This document shows, piece by piece, positions 1-9,692 of a stretch of 64,000 nt of DNA (positions within the stretch are counted from its first letter, which is position 1; each line of letters opens with the position of its first letter). Location of the stretch: positions 86,306 to 150,305 of the forward strand of contig JAJECX010000024.1 of assembly GCA_022821805.1 (NCBI GenBank). The letters run 5' to 3'. The notes under the pieces were generated by a model. The model did no database searches, had not been told where the DNA came from, and saw only the letters and a program-made list of their open reading frames with translations. Both the position numbers and the translations under genes were made by a program. Source of the DNA: Anaerolineae bacterium (lineage in GTDB: Bacteria; Chloroflexota; Anaerolineae; Aggregatilineales; Phototrophicaceae).

Positions 1-1
1 A

Positions 2-265
2 GTCTCTGCGCCTGTGGGATTTGCCACAGTCATGTCGGCGACCGCCGAGTTTGGCGACCAGCTAAACGATGAAGCAGCGTTTCAAGCTTGTCGCGCGTTG
101 CTGAAGTGGCTGGAGACGGACGAGGCGGCGACGATACTCGCGCGGAATCTGCTCGCCGGCTCCGATCACTTGCCAATGCTCAGGCGCTGGTCGCGCTCGA
201 CCGAGTTCCGACTGGCGAAAAGCGCGGATGCGGTCATCAAGCTGGCGCAGCGGCTGTCTGAGTGA
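2..265 (+). CDS. C-terminal fragment of a protein that starts before the window; function unknown
   Basis: Open frame from base 2 to stop at 265; no recognised motif. Confidence 0.5.
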   Translation, partial: VSAPVGFATVMSATAEFGDQLNDEAAFQACRALLKWLETDEAATILARNLLAGSDHLPMLRRWSRSTEFRLAKSADAVIKLAQRLSE

Positions 266-422
266 CGTGAACCCTCAGCGGCGCAGTCAATTGCTCTTCA
301 CCCTTGCAACCTTGCTGGCAGCGCTATGCACGGCTCGTGGATACGTCGCGCAGCCCTCCAGGAACCAAAACCGGGCTGCCGATTTGAGTGGGACGGAGAT
401 TCCCGATTGCCAGGAGCAATCT

Positions 423-451
423 TAGGACAAGGCGGCAATCTGCACTATAAT
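423..451 (+). promoter_or_regulatory. Putative sigma70-type promoter (TTAGGA-N17-TATAAT) for the 490 ORF
   Basis: Perfect TATAAT at 446-451, weak -35, about 40 nt before the ATG. Confidence 0.5.
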
Positions 452-489
452 GGGTACGGGCGCAAAGCGGCAAGACGCGAGACGACTTC

Positions 490-1242
490 ATGTCTGATCT
501 TTTTGAGAAAATTTCCACCCTGATAAACGCGCAGCTCAGTGATTTCCTGGGCAAGAACCCGCGGTCGCCATTGGCGCGCATCCGGTTGGACGCGGACGAA
601 GCGGAAGAGAATCCGCAGCGGTCGGCGCGAAGCTTGCGTCAGCGCCTCGACCAGGCGATCGACTACGAGGATGAGCTGCAAGCGAGAATCGACCAGCGAA
701 TGCGCGAAGTTGTGGAGCTCGACAAGCTGGTGGACGACATGCTGCGCAGCGGCGACGAACACTCGGCGCAGCGCCTGCAAGGGCAGCTCAATATGAAACA
801 GCAGCAATTGACCATCGCCGAATCGGAGCTCCGTGACCATCGCTTGATGACGCAGCATCTTATGCAGGAACTGGGCGCGCTCGAGATGGCGCTGGACAAT
901 CAGCAACGGCGCGAGCAAGCGCAAAGCGGGGGCGGCTCGTCTTCGGGCGGACGGACGCGCATCCCGATCGACGGCGTCGCATCGTCTGGCAGACAAAGCG
1001 GAAGCGCCGACCGGACGATCCTGGATACGATGTCCGAGAAATTCGAGGAGACGCGCGCAAACCTCGAAAGTCTACTGAACAATTCGCCAGCCTCTGAGCG
1101 TACGACGCCGCCCGGCCGCGCGCAACGATTCGAAATCGTCGACGAAGAGCCCGATCCACGTAAGCCCAAGCCCCGCAAAAAAGACGAGCCCGATATGAGC
1201 GCGCGCTTGTCACGCCTTAGCAAACCGTCTGAAGACGAATAG
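490..1242 (+). CDS. Coiled-coil protein, possibly PspA/Vipp1-like
   Basis: Long ORF with promoter; N-terminus MSDLFEKISTLINAQLSDFLG and long charged helical region. Confidence 0.6.
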   Translation: MSDLFEKISTLINAQLSDFLGKNPRSPLARIRLDADEAEENPQRSARSLRQRLDQAIDYEDELQARIDQRMREVVELDKLVDDMLRSGDEHSAQRLQGQLNMKQQQLTIAESELRDHRLMTQHLMQELGALEMALDNQQRREQAQSGGGSSSGGRTRIPIDGVASSGRQSGSADRTILDTMSEKFEETRANLESLLNNSPASERTTPPGRAQRFEIVDEEPDPRKPKPRKKDEPDMSARLSRLSKPSEDE

Positions 1243-1245
1243 CCT

Positions 1246-2022
1246 TCAAGACCAGCCGATCCTTTGACGATCGGACTCCAGCGGTTCGATAAGATCCTGC
1301 ATCGAACGCTCGATATAGGGGAAGCCCAGCCAGGCGCTCATCAAGCCGAATAGCCCGCCAGTGAAGATGCGAAATATTGGCGCCGTCTCTCGCACAGGCC
1401 AAAACTCGAATGGCGGGTAGCTCAGGAGCTGGCTGAACCCGTCCAGCCCAACAGGACCCAAACCAGCAAATACGTACAGCCAAAATGGCAGTGGACGGAT
1501 CCGCCAGCGATAACGGCGATAGATCACGCCGCCAACAAAGATCATCGTGTAGATTGCGAGGTCGCGCGCGCATAGGCTCGTCTTGTAGCCGAAGGATTCG
1601 TCGCCGATGAAATGACGCGCGGCGAACTGTTGGGCGATGCTGAAGTCGCCTAGTCCCTCAACATTCGCCGGCGGAGCTGGCGCTCGCCCCTCATAAAAGC
1701 GCGACCAATAGCGATACTGCTCCAAAAACGCTCCTGATTGACTGGCGTAGGCTTCAAACGATTGGTAGCCGGTGCCGGCGGCGCCGCGCGGATAAAAGGC
1801 TTGCTCGCCAAACAGAAACGGCGACCGAAAGGCAAATTGGTGGCAGAATGGACTATAGAGCGTGTAAATGATATCGGCTGGCGCTTTCAGTCCCAGCTTC
1901 GCCAGCGTCGGCGCGACCCAGGGCAAGCTGATGTAAATCGCCAACGCGACCAAAGCGAAACGCAGCCAATTGCGCGCGAAACCCAAGAATACGCGCTTGC
2001 TATAAACTTCCGCAGTTCTCAA
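1246..2022 (-). CDS. DUF2085-type integral membrane protein
   Basis: CHQ motif (LYSPFCHQFAFRSPF), CARDLAIY, multiple hydrophobic segments. Confidence 0.75.
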   Translation of the reverse strand: MRTAEVYSKRVFLGFARNWLRFALVALAIYISLPWVAPTLAKLGLKAPADIIYTLYSPFCHQFAFRSPFLFGEQAFYPRGAAGTGYQSFEAYASQSGAFLEQYRYWSRFYEGRAPAPPANVEGLGDFSIAQQFAARHFIGDESFGYKTSLCARDLAIYTMIFVGGVIYRRYRWRIRPLPFWLYVFAGLGPVGLDGFSQLLSYPPFEFWPVRETAPIFRIFTGGLFGLMSAWLGFPYIERSMQDLIEPLESDRQRIGWS

Positions 2023-2046
2023 GGCTCTTCGCAGCCTGGAAATCGA

Positions 2047-2610
2047 TCAAGCCTTTCTGCCGAAGCGGGCGAGATCGCCCTGCAGGGATTTCAACCGCAC
2101 TGGTCCGTAATGCACGCGTCGAATGACATGGGCTTTATCCAGCACAAAAGTCGTAGGCAGTCCACGAACCTGATAAAGATGGGACACCGCTCCGCGAGCG
2201 TCCAGCAGAATGTCAAACGTCAATCCGAGGTTAGCAGCCCAGTCGCGAACAGCGTGAACGTTGTCGCCGACATTGACCGCCAGGATTCGCAGGTCATCGG
2301 GATAAATCTCGTAGAGCGCCTGCAACTCGCGCATTTCGCGCTGGCACGGCTCGCACCAGGTCGCCCAGAAGTTGATTATGGTGAACGCGCCACGCGCCTC
2401 TTCCAGCGCAAGCGCGCGCGACGATGGGGTCAAGAGTGTGAACGGCGGCGCGGGCCAACCCTCTTCCGGCGCGACAGCGCGTGCGCCGCCACGCCGAAAC
2501 CCAGAGTAATCGGCGCGGTCGGGCAATCCCGCGTGGATCAAAACAGCCAATGCCGCGCCCAGCGTAAGGAACGCGGCAAGCAAATGCAGGACCCGATTCA
2601 GCTTGGACAT
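2047..2610 (-). CDS. TlpA/ResA-like thiol-disulfide oxidoreductase
   Basis: INFWATWCEPCQREM thioredoxin active site; N-terminal membrane anchor. Confidence 0.88.
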   Translation of the reverse strand: MSKLNRVLHLLAAFLTLGAALAVLIHAGLPDRADYSGFRRGGARAVAPEEGWPAPPFTLLTPSSRALALEEARGAFTIINFWATWCEPCQREMRELQALYEIYPDDLRILAVNVGDNVHAVRDWAANLGLTFDILLDARGAVSHLYQVRGLPTTFVLDKAHVIRRVHYGPVRLKSLQGDLARFGRKA

Positions 2611-2619
2611 GCTACGGAA

Positions 2620-4584
2620 TCACGGTTGCGCGAAAGCCTCATGCAGCAATTCGCTGAGTTGCGATTCGGTCATGATACCAAAGTGCCGCGCCAGAATGAC
2701 ACCGTCTCTGTCGATCAAATAGGAACTCGGTCGGGTCTGGATTCCATAGGCGTCATTGATTTCGCCACTGTCATCCAGCGCCAGCGAAAAGCTTAAGCCG
2801 AATTCATCGCGAAACGACTCCATCGCCGCCTCGGTGTCGTTGTAGGCGATGGCGAGGATCTCAAACCCTTGCTCGTTCCATTCCTCGTAGGCTTTTTGGA
2901 ATTCCGGCATTTCTCGCCGGCAGGGACCGCACCAGGTTCCCCAGAAGTTCAGTAGGACGACATGATCGCGCAAGTCAGAAAGCGCGACAAGCTCATCGGC
3001 GAGCGTCTCAATTGTGAATGCGGGCGCGCGATTGCCCTCCGCCAATCCAATCGCTGGCGCCAGATCATCGGCGATATCGGTAAGACTGGTCATCGCATCA
3101 TCAGCGGCTGCGGTCTCAACTTCAGGCGCTTCTGGCTCGCTTTCAGGCGAAACCGCGGATGCCGCCTCGAACGGCTCAGCATCGCGCGCCCTTACGCGAA
3201 AGCGCGCGCTTTCGCCGGCCGCAGAATGGCGCAGCGCCAGACGATACATGCCATCGCCGTCAAGCTCGAAGCCGGTCAGCGGATAAAATCGACCATCGGA
3301 CTCCAGACTGTCGGCCTGGCTCGCGCGCGCCAGCTCCTCGTCGGCGGGACCATAGAGCATCATGTCGAATTCCGGAACAGCTTCGTTGACGCTGCGCACT
3401 TCAATATCAATGATGCGCCCCGCCTCTCCATGAAAGAGGTACTGGAGCTCCGGCATATCAGGCGCGAACTGACCGCTGGCGCTCTGGTTAATCGCCACCG
3501 GTACCAGCGAGCCGCTCAAGCAGGCGCCGACGTGGCTCAAAGCCAATTCGCCATCGAAAAAGCCGACTCCGCACTCCTCAACGCGGAAGGTGAAATCAGC
3601 GAACTCGCCCTGCGAAAACGTTTGGCTCAGGCTCTGCAGCTGTCCGCTGGCGACCAACACGCCAATGGCGATCAAGAGCGAACCGCTGATGAGCTCAATC
3701 TTGTGCATATGGCGCTGCAGTCGGCGGAGCAGGCCTTGCGCGCTGTTCATGAGCAGGGCGGTGATAACAAAGGGAATGCCCAAGCCGATGGAGTAGGCGG
3801 CCAATAGCAGCATGCCCTGGACGATATCGCTGCTGGTGGCGCCGCTCGCCGCCGCCACCGTCAAGATTGTTCCCAGCAGCGGACCGATGCAAGGCGTCCA
3901 GCCGGCGGAAAACACCATGCCCATAAACGTGGAGCCGATCAAGCCGTCGCGTCCGCCGCCGCCGATATCGGCGCGCGTATCGGAATACAGCATGGATTCG
4001 AGCCCTTCCAATGCGCCGTGCCAGAACTTCGCCGGCTCGCTGAAGGCGCCCTTGAAGAATAGCGCGGCGAGCAGGATCGCGATCAAGGGCAGCGCGATGG
4101 CTGATTGTTCGAGCAGGCTCCAGTAGATCATTGCGCTGGCGAGAACGGAGAATCCAATGCTGAACAGGATGTTGTCCAAGATTCCCGCTTGCCCTTTCTT
4201 TCGCAGCCAGCTGAAGAAGCGCGGCAAAACCCCCATGAACTGGAAGCCGAAGAAAATGATCACCACGCCGCCGACTCGCCCAAGAATCTCGGTGAACGCG
4301 CTGACGTGCTGGCCCGCCAGGCTAGAAAGGGCAGTTGTGAAGAGACCGATCAATACAAAGACGATGGTGAAGCCGAGGACGAAAGCAATGCCGTGCAGCA
4401 GCATTTGCAGCCGAAGCGCGAGGCTAACGCTGGCGGTCGTTCCTGAGGCGGTCTGTCGACTGACATTATGCGTCAGGCGCCCGCCCATATATCCGATATA
4501 AGCCGGCACCAGTGGCAGAACACAAGGAGAAATGAAGGACAGAATGCCCGCCACTAGCGCCAATCCAATTGTGACATTATCCAT
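2620..4584 (-). CDS. CcdA/DsbD-like membrane protein fused to an extracytoplasmic middle region and a C-terminal TlpA thioredoxin domain
   Basis: N-term GILSFISPCVLPLVPAYIGYMGG (CcdA); C-term LLNFWGTWCGPCRREMPEF (TlpA); internal ATG chosen at 4584. Confidence 0.85.
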   Translation of the reverse strand: MDNVTIGLALVAGILSFISPCVLPLVPAYIGYMGGRLTHNVSRQTASGTTASVSLALRLQMLLHGIAFVLGFTIVFVLIGLFTTALSSLAGQHVSAFTEILGRVGGVVIIFFGFQFMGVLPRFFSWLRKKGQAGILDNILFSIGFSVLASAMIYWSLLEQSAIALPLIAILLAALFFKGAFSEPAKFWHGALEGLESMLYSDTRADIGGGGRDGLIGSTFMGMVFSAGWTPCIGPLLGTILTVAAASGATSSDIVQGMLLLAAYSIGLGIPFVITALLMNSAQGLLRRLQRHMHKIELISGSLLIAIGVLVASGQLQSLSQTFSQGEFADFTFRVEECGVGFFDGELALSHVGACLSGSLVPVAINQSASGQFAPDMPELQYLFHGEAGRIIDIEVRSVNEAVPEFDMMLYGPADEELARASQADSLESDGRFYPLTGFELDGDGMYRLALRHSAAGESARFRVRARDAEPFEAASAVSPESEPEAPEVETAAADDAMTSLTDIADDLAPAIGLAEGNRAPAFTIETLADELVALSDLRDHVVLLNFWGTWCGPCRREMPEFQKAYEEWNEQGFEILAIAYNDTEAAMESFRDEFGLSFSLALDDSGEINDAYGIQTRPSSYLIDRDGVILARHFGIMTESQLSELLHEAFAQP

Positions 4585-4795
4585 TTGCGAAACCTCCGCT
4601 CTTCCGAGGCGCCTGAGGAGCCTCATTTCTGGGTACCGATATCAGCCAGTTTGACGCCAACTGATTACGAGAGCCTTGCTCAAGCCTAAATGATTCCTTA
4701 TCGTCCTGTATTCGACGCCTGAACCCACACCGTACTAGCTTACTGTTAACGGGAACTGTCTTGGTCGGCAATTGCTGCCTGTCGCTTGCCGGAAT

Positions 4796-6136
4796 TCAGT
4801 CAGCCGCATCCAGAAGCTTTTGCAGCAACTGCCGCTCTTCTTCCACCGAACGCACATCGCCGTCAATCCAGGCGAAGCGCAGCCGGTCCAGGATGCGGCG
4901 GTAACGCGGTCCCGGCGTCATTCCCCTTGCTTTGAGATCATTCCCGCTTGTCGAGGGAACCCGCTGACGCCAATCGGAGGCATAAGCGGCAATCAATTCT
5001 TGCGCTTGCGGGTTTTCCGCGGCAAGCAGCCAAGCCGCCTGTAATGCTATATCGGGAAACTCATCTAGAATCTTTGTGATCTGGCTCGGGCGAAGCGAGC
5101 GATACTCGAGGCGGCTGATTTGCGCTCCCAGCCTTGCGCTCGAAGTAATCGAACGCGTAAGCGAATTCGTCAGTGCCAGGCGTTCGCAAACGCCCTGCGC
5201 CTCATCAGCGTCGATTCCGGTAAAGAGCGTTATCCAGCGGAGTGTCTGACGATCAACGACAGCAGACGGCCATGGCGGCGTGATTTCGTTGCAGCGCTCA
5301 ATCAATTCAGGCAGCTGCGAATTGACGCGAAACGCCGAGTGAATCTTTGCCAAGGCGCCCATATTTTGCAGCCGCAGCGTCACTTCGCCAGCGCGCCCTT
5401 CGCGCAAGATGAGGTCGATTTCGTTGCGAAGTCGCTGTCCGCTGACTCGTCCAAGCAGTGGAAGCGCCGCTCGCATCCATTGGTCCGTTGTCGCTTCAAT
5501 TGCGAATTCAAGCCGCGAAGCGTAGCGCGCCGCGCGCAGAATCCTTGTCGGATCGTCCACAAAGCTGTTTTCATGCAAAGCGCGAATCAGTCGCCGCTTG
5601 AGGTCATCGCCGCCACCACAGCCATCAAGCAGAATTTCCAAGCGTTGCGCCGGGCTTAACTGGATCGCCAGCGCGTTGATGCTAAAGTCACGCCGCTGCA
5701 TATCGCGCTGAATGTCACTCGCAGACACCGCGGGCAGCGCGGCCGGATGCGCGTAGGTTTCGCAGCGCGCCGTGACGAAGTCCACATGAGCTGGCGTCTC
5801 GCCCGTTGCCAGCGTCAGCTTGTCGGCGGCGGGCGCATCCAGCGTCCAGGTGGCTGTTCCGAATGGCTTGTATTCTTTTAATGTACCGCCGCAGTCGATT
5901 GTGAGCGACTTGGCAAAGGCGGTTGCGTCGCCCTCGACGACGAAATCAAGATCAAGGTTGCGCCGACCCAGCATCAAGTCGCGAACCACGCCTCCGGCCA
6001 GGTACAGCGGCAAATCCTTGTCTTGCGCTCGCCGAGCGATGCAATCAATCAAGGAGGCAGCTTGTTCACCAAGAACGCGCTTCATCTCGCTAAGTGGATA
6101 CCTTGGCGCGCCGCTGGCGCCTCCCGGATTGGGCAT
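4796..6136 (-). CDS. CCA tRNA nucleotidyltransferase / poly(A) polymerase family
   Basis: LYLAGGVVRDLMLGRRNLDLDFVVEGDA; RRDFSINALA; DPTRILRAARYASRL. Confidence 0.9.
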   Translation of the reverse strand: MPNPGGASGAPRYPLSEMKRVLGEQAASLIDCIARRAQDKDLPLYLAGGVVRDLMLGRRNLDLDFVVEGDATAFAKSLTIDCGGTLKEYKPFGTATWTLDAPAADKLTLATGETPAHVDFVTARCETYAHPAALPAVSASDIQRDMQRRDFSINALAIQLSPAQRLEILLDGCGGGDDLKRRLIRALHENSFVDDPTRILRAARYASRLEFAIEATTDQWMRAALPLLGRVSGQRLRNEIDLILREGRAGEVTLRLQNMGALAKIHSAFRVNSQLPELIERCNEITPPWPSAVVDRQTLRWITLFTGIDADEAQGVCERLALTNSLTRSITSSARLGAQISRLEYRSLRPSQITKILDEFPDIALQAAWLLAAENPQAQELIAAYASDWRQRVPSTSGNDLKARGMTPGPRYRRILDRLRFAWIDGDVRSVEEERQLLQKLLDAAD

Positions 6137-6156
6137 GGCTCAAACCAGCATCGGGT

Positions 6157-6549
6157 TTACGCTGGCGCTACCCACGGTCCGACCAGCTCTCTCTCCATCA
6201 TGCTGAGCGAGGTGGTGAAGTTGAAGAAAGCCAATAAGGCGTAGGAGAGGGCAGCGCGCTGGTCATCACGACCGCTCATCAGGCTGAACAAGCCCGGCAT
6301 GATGATCGCTAGCCACAACATATAGAGTACATAGACGACAACGCGTCCGGAGCGCGGCTGCAATCCAGAAGCGAGCAGCGCAGCGCCAACCACTAGCGTC
6401 ACAGCCGCCAGCAGCGCATAAGTAGCCACTGCGCCGATATAATGTCCGGAGATCGCCGCTTGCCGGGTAGCGATATAAGCCGCCCAGATCCCCAAAGCCA
6501 GCGAATACAGGATGTGCATATTGAAGAGAATCTGATGAATTTCCGCCAT
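6157..6549 (-). CDS. Small integral membrane protein of unknown function
   Basis: 131-codon ORF with several hydrophobic segments. Confidence 0.6.
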   Translation of the reverse strand: MAEIHQILFNMHILYSLALGIWAAYIATRQAAISGHYIGAVATYALLAAVTLVVGAALLASGLQPRSGRVVVYVLYMLWLAIIMPGLFSLMSGRDDQRAALSYALLAFFNFTTSLSMMERELVGPWVAPA

Positions 6550-6610
6550 TTGCCGCTGCTATGGAATCTCGAGTACAAAGCCATTTTATCACATAGCGCC
6601 GCTCTGCCGC

Positions 6611-7525
6611 TTAAAGGATTGTGATCAGCCCCATATTGGACGCCAGCCAAACCAGCGCCAGCAGGTTGGCGACGATCAACCCGGGCCGCTGCACATTTCC
6701 GCCGTCGCTCGCCAGATTGCCGCGCATATCTAACTCCCAGGGGAAGATAACTGTTGTGATGACGCCGATGACCAGTATCGTGCCGAGCCACGCTGGAAAG
6801 AGCCCCTGCAAGATGGCGGCGAGCATGCAGAGCAGCGCGACCGCTATGGACAGATGCCCCAGAATTGACGTTGGTCCCTTGCCCAGGAGCACGGCGGTAT
6901 TCTTCAAACCCGCCTCTTTGTCCACATCGTAATCGACTACTTGATTGTAGAATTGCCCGTAGGCTGAAAAAAGGCTCGCCGCGGTTATCACCAGCCAAAC
7001 TTCGCGCGGTTCAGCGCCATAAGTGAAATAGCCGACAGCGACCAATAATCCGCTCAGCATCAGCGCGTGTGATATAACATCAGTGAGCGGACGCGCCTTA
7101 AAGCGAAACGGATGCGCCGAATACAGGTAACAGAGCGCGAGTGTTACGCCGCCGATGACGAGCGTCAAAACGCCGCTCGCCAAATACAAACCAAGCGCAG
7201 CGGCGAAGGCAATGATTGTAAACCAAACGCCCTCGCGGCGGCTCAGTTGGCCGTTGCTGATGACATTCCGCCGCATTTTCTGCGGATCCAGCGCGTCATC
7301 GCGCGCGTCTTCAATATTGTTCAGCATAAAGGCAAAAGACATCGTCAATACGTTGCCAGCCAAGACGGCGAACAGGCGCCAGTCGGCAGCCGCCGCCTGT
7401 GGCTCGAGCGCCAACAAGCCGCCGAAGACCGTCAGCGGGATCGTGTAGGGCACGTGCTCGCGCCAGCGCGACAAGCGGATGACGGCGACGAACTTGCTGT
7501 CTTTTTTTGTTGCGTCAGTTTTCAT
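6611..7525 (-). CDS. UbiA-family prenyltransferase
   Basis: NNIEDARDDALDPQKMRRN and YNQVVDYDVDKEAGLKNTAVLLG Asp-rich motifs; multi-TM. Confidence 0.85.
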   Translation of the reverse strand: MKTDATKKDSKFVAVIRLSRWREHVPYTIPLTVFGGLLALEPQAAAADWRLFAVLAGNVLTMSFAFMLNNIEDARDDALDPQKMRRNVISNGQLSRREGVWFTIIAFAAALGLYLASGVLTLVIGGVTLALCYLYSAHPFRFKARPLTDVISHALMLSGLLVAVGYFTYGAEPREVWLVITAASLFSAYGQFYNQVVDYDVDKEAGLKNTAVLLGKGPTSILGHLSIAVALLCMLAAILQGLFPAWLGTILVIGVITTVIFPWELDMRGNLASDGGNVQRPGLIVANLLALVWLASNMGLITIL

Positions 7526-7652
7526 TATGTCGAATCCGACGGCTGCGGCACGATTGGTCGACACAGTCTGATAAGCATAGCATAAGACGACGCAACCATG
7601 TTACGCTGCGCTTGCGAACGCGGAATAATCTACGAGAATAGAGCCTAGTATG

Positions 7653-9302
7653 ATGTCGAATACATTCCGTCTGTTCTCTCTGTGCATCGCTGGCGCTATG
7701 GCGCTGGCTGGCTGCAATCTCGCCAAGGATTCGCCTCTTTTTGCCACAGTTGCGGCGGGCAACGGGCATGTCCGTTTGGAAGCGAGCCCATTATCGCCAA
7801 CGGATTCCGCCGACGCTTTGGCGATAGACGCAATCATAGGCGGGAGCGCCACCGTGACAGCTTCTCCGGCCGCTCCCGCGCGCTGTAACATTGTGGAAGT
7901 CGCGAAGCCCGCCAGGCGCGTCCGCGCCGATATCCACATTGACTACGAATCCAAAACCGCCGATGTTGTCCAATCGAATGTATTCCACAATCGCGAAATC
8001 AACTCGCTCGCTGCGATCGTCCTGGATGTTCAGGCGAACCAATGGGCCGAAGGCTTTGCGCTGATGGATTTGACCGTCAACGACGAGCCAGCCGCTTATG
8101 AGCTTGACCTGAATCGACTTCATGTCATGCTGGACGAGCCTTTGGAAAGCGGCTGCTGGCTTGAGATCGGCTTGTCGTTCCGCCTGCAACCGGCGGAGAT
8201 TCGCGATGGATTGCGTTCGTACCGCGGGTTCTACGGCTACAGTCCGCGTCAGCTCAACCTGGGTCACTTCCTGCCGACCATAGCGGCGCGATTGGATGGC
8301 GACTGGCGGATTCATGAACCGATCGGCATCGGCGAACAGGTGGTCTATGACGTAGCCGACTGGCACGTAGAATTGTCCGTCGACAATGCTCCCGATGGTC
8401 TCATTCTTGCCGCGCCCGGAAGCGTCAATGCGCTTGGCTCGAACGCATGGGAGATCGCGCTGGCAAATTCGCGCGATTTCGCCATCAGCTTGAGCGATCA
8501 GATGATTGCCTCCGAATTGCAAGTCAGCGATAAGCTGGCGGTCGAGGTATATTCCTTCGCCGATGCGCAGATCAACGCCAACGGCATCCGACTGAATGGC
8601 GCTGAGCACGCGCTGCGAGAGGCGGAAAAGGCGCTGAGCCTGTATGAACGGCAATTTGGACCTTATGCCCGTGAGCGATTTGTCATCGTCCAGGGAGACT
8701 TTCCCGATGGCATGGAATTCACCGGTCTTGTTTTTGTCGGCGGCGCCTGGTTCACAAATTTTGACGGCGGCACGAGGAATTACCTGACGCTGATTTCCGT
8801 GCACGAAATCGCCCATCAATGGTGGTATGCGCGGATCGGCAACGATTCAGCGCTTAATCCCTGGCTGGACGAAGCCTTGGCGACCTACAGCGAATACCTC
8901 TTCATCGAAGAACATTATCCGGCGGACAAGAACTGGTGGTGGACCTTCCGCGTCGCCGGCTTTTTCCCGCAGGGCAAGGTGGACAGCAACGTGTATGAAT
9001 TCGCCACCGCGCGCGCTTATATCAATGCGGTTTATCTGCGCGGTGTGCAGATGCTGCATAATCTGCGCGTCGACATTGGCGACGATGAATTCTTCAAGTT
9101 GCTGCGCCAGTATCTTGCCGCCGGCGACGGCAAGATCGCCGATCCGACGCTGTTTTGGCGCCAGCTCCCGACCGAGCATCGCGCATTGACACAGGCGACG
9201 CGTAATGAATACTTGCGTTACGCGGACGATGATGCGCTCTTTGGCGAAGCCCAAAGCGGAATCCCAAGGGAAGAGCCCGCCGGTCAGGAGGAGTCGCCAT
9301 GA
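7653..9302 (+). CDS. M1-family zinc metallopeptidase (aminopeptidase N-like), exported lipoprotein
   Basis: HEIAHQWWY zinc motif, downstream LDEALATYSEYLF, lipobox-like ALAGC. Confidence 0.88.
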   Translation: MSNTFRLFSLCIAGAMALAGCNLAKDSPLFATVAAGNGHVRLEASPLSPTDSADALAIDAIIGGSATVTASPAAPARCNIVEVAKPARRVRADIHIDYESKTADVVQSNVFHNREINSLAAIVLDVQANQWAEGFALMDLTVNDEPAAYELDLNRLHVMLDEPLESGCWLEIGLSFRLQPAEIRDGLRSYRGFYGYSPRQLNLGHFLPTIAARLDGDWRIHEPIGIGEQVVYDVADWHVELSVDNAPDGLILAAPGSVNALGSNAWEIALANSRDFAISLSDQMIASELQVSDKLAVEVYSFADAQINANGIRLNGAEHALREAEKALSLYERQFGPYARERFVIVQGDFPDGMEFTGLVFVGGAWFTNFDGGTRNYLTLISVHEIAHQWWYARIGNDSALNPWLDEALATYSEYLFIEEHYPADKNWWWTFRVAGFFPQGKVDSNVYEFATARAYINAVYLRGVQMLHNLRVDIGDDEFFKLLRQYLAAGDGKIADPTLFWRQLPTEHRALTQATRNEYLRYADDDALFGEAQSGIPREEPAGQEESP

Positions 9303-9685
9303 ACGCCGCCCCGCTGGATGCCCAGATTACATTTCTTTATACGCGCGATCTAAGCCGCTCGGCGCGATTCTACGAGGATGTGCTCGGTTTCGAGCTCGCG
9401 GTTGACCAGGGTTCCTGTCGAATCTATCGCGTCCAGGAGCGCTGCGCCTTCTTGGGTATCTGCCAGCGCGACGACGCGCCTGAGGACGCTGCGAGCCTGA
9501 TCTTTACCTTGGTCACGAATGAGGTGGACCTGTGGCACGAGCGGATCATCGTGCGTGGCTGGAATTGCGAGCATCCGCCACGCCACAACGCGACTTACGG
9601 AATCTACCACTTCTTTCTGCGGGACCCGTCGGGTTATCTCATCGAAATTCAGCGTTTTGACCGAGTAAACTGGGACCGTTCGTGA
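9299..9685 (+). CDS. VOC (glyoxalase/bleomycin-resistance) family protein
   Basis: FLYTRDLSRSARFYEDVLGFELAVDQG and FFLRDPSGYLIEIQRF; ATGA overlap with upstream gene. Confidence 0.85.
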   Translation: MNAAPLDAQITFLYTRDLSRSARFYEDVLGFELAVDQGSCRIYRVQERCAFLGICQRDDAPEDAASLIFTLVTNEVDLWHERIIVRGWNCEHPPRHNATYGIYHFFLRDPSGYLIEIQRFDRVNWDRS

Positions 9686-9692
9686 GCGGCGC

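Noticed and set aside
1738-2796. 352-aa plus-strand ORF
   Set aside because: Antisense to DUF2085, TlpA and CcdA genes with clear motifs; GC-rich shadow ORF.
7791-8819. 342-aa minus-strand ORF
   Set aside because: Antisense shadow of the M1 peptidase, which has an HExxH motif and signal peptide.
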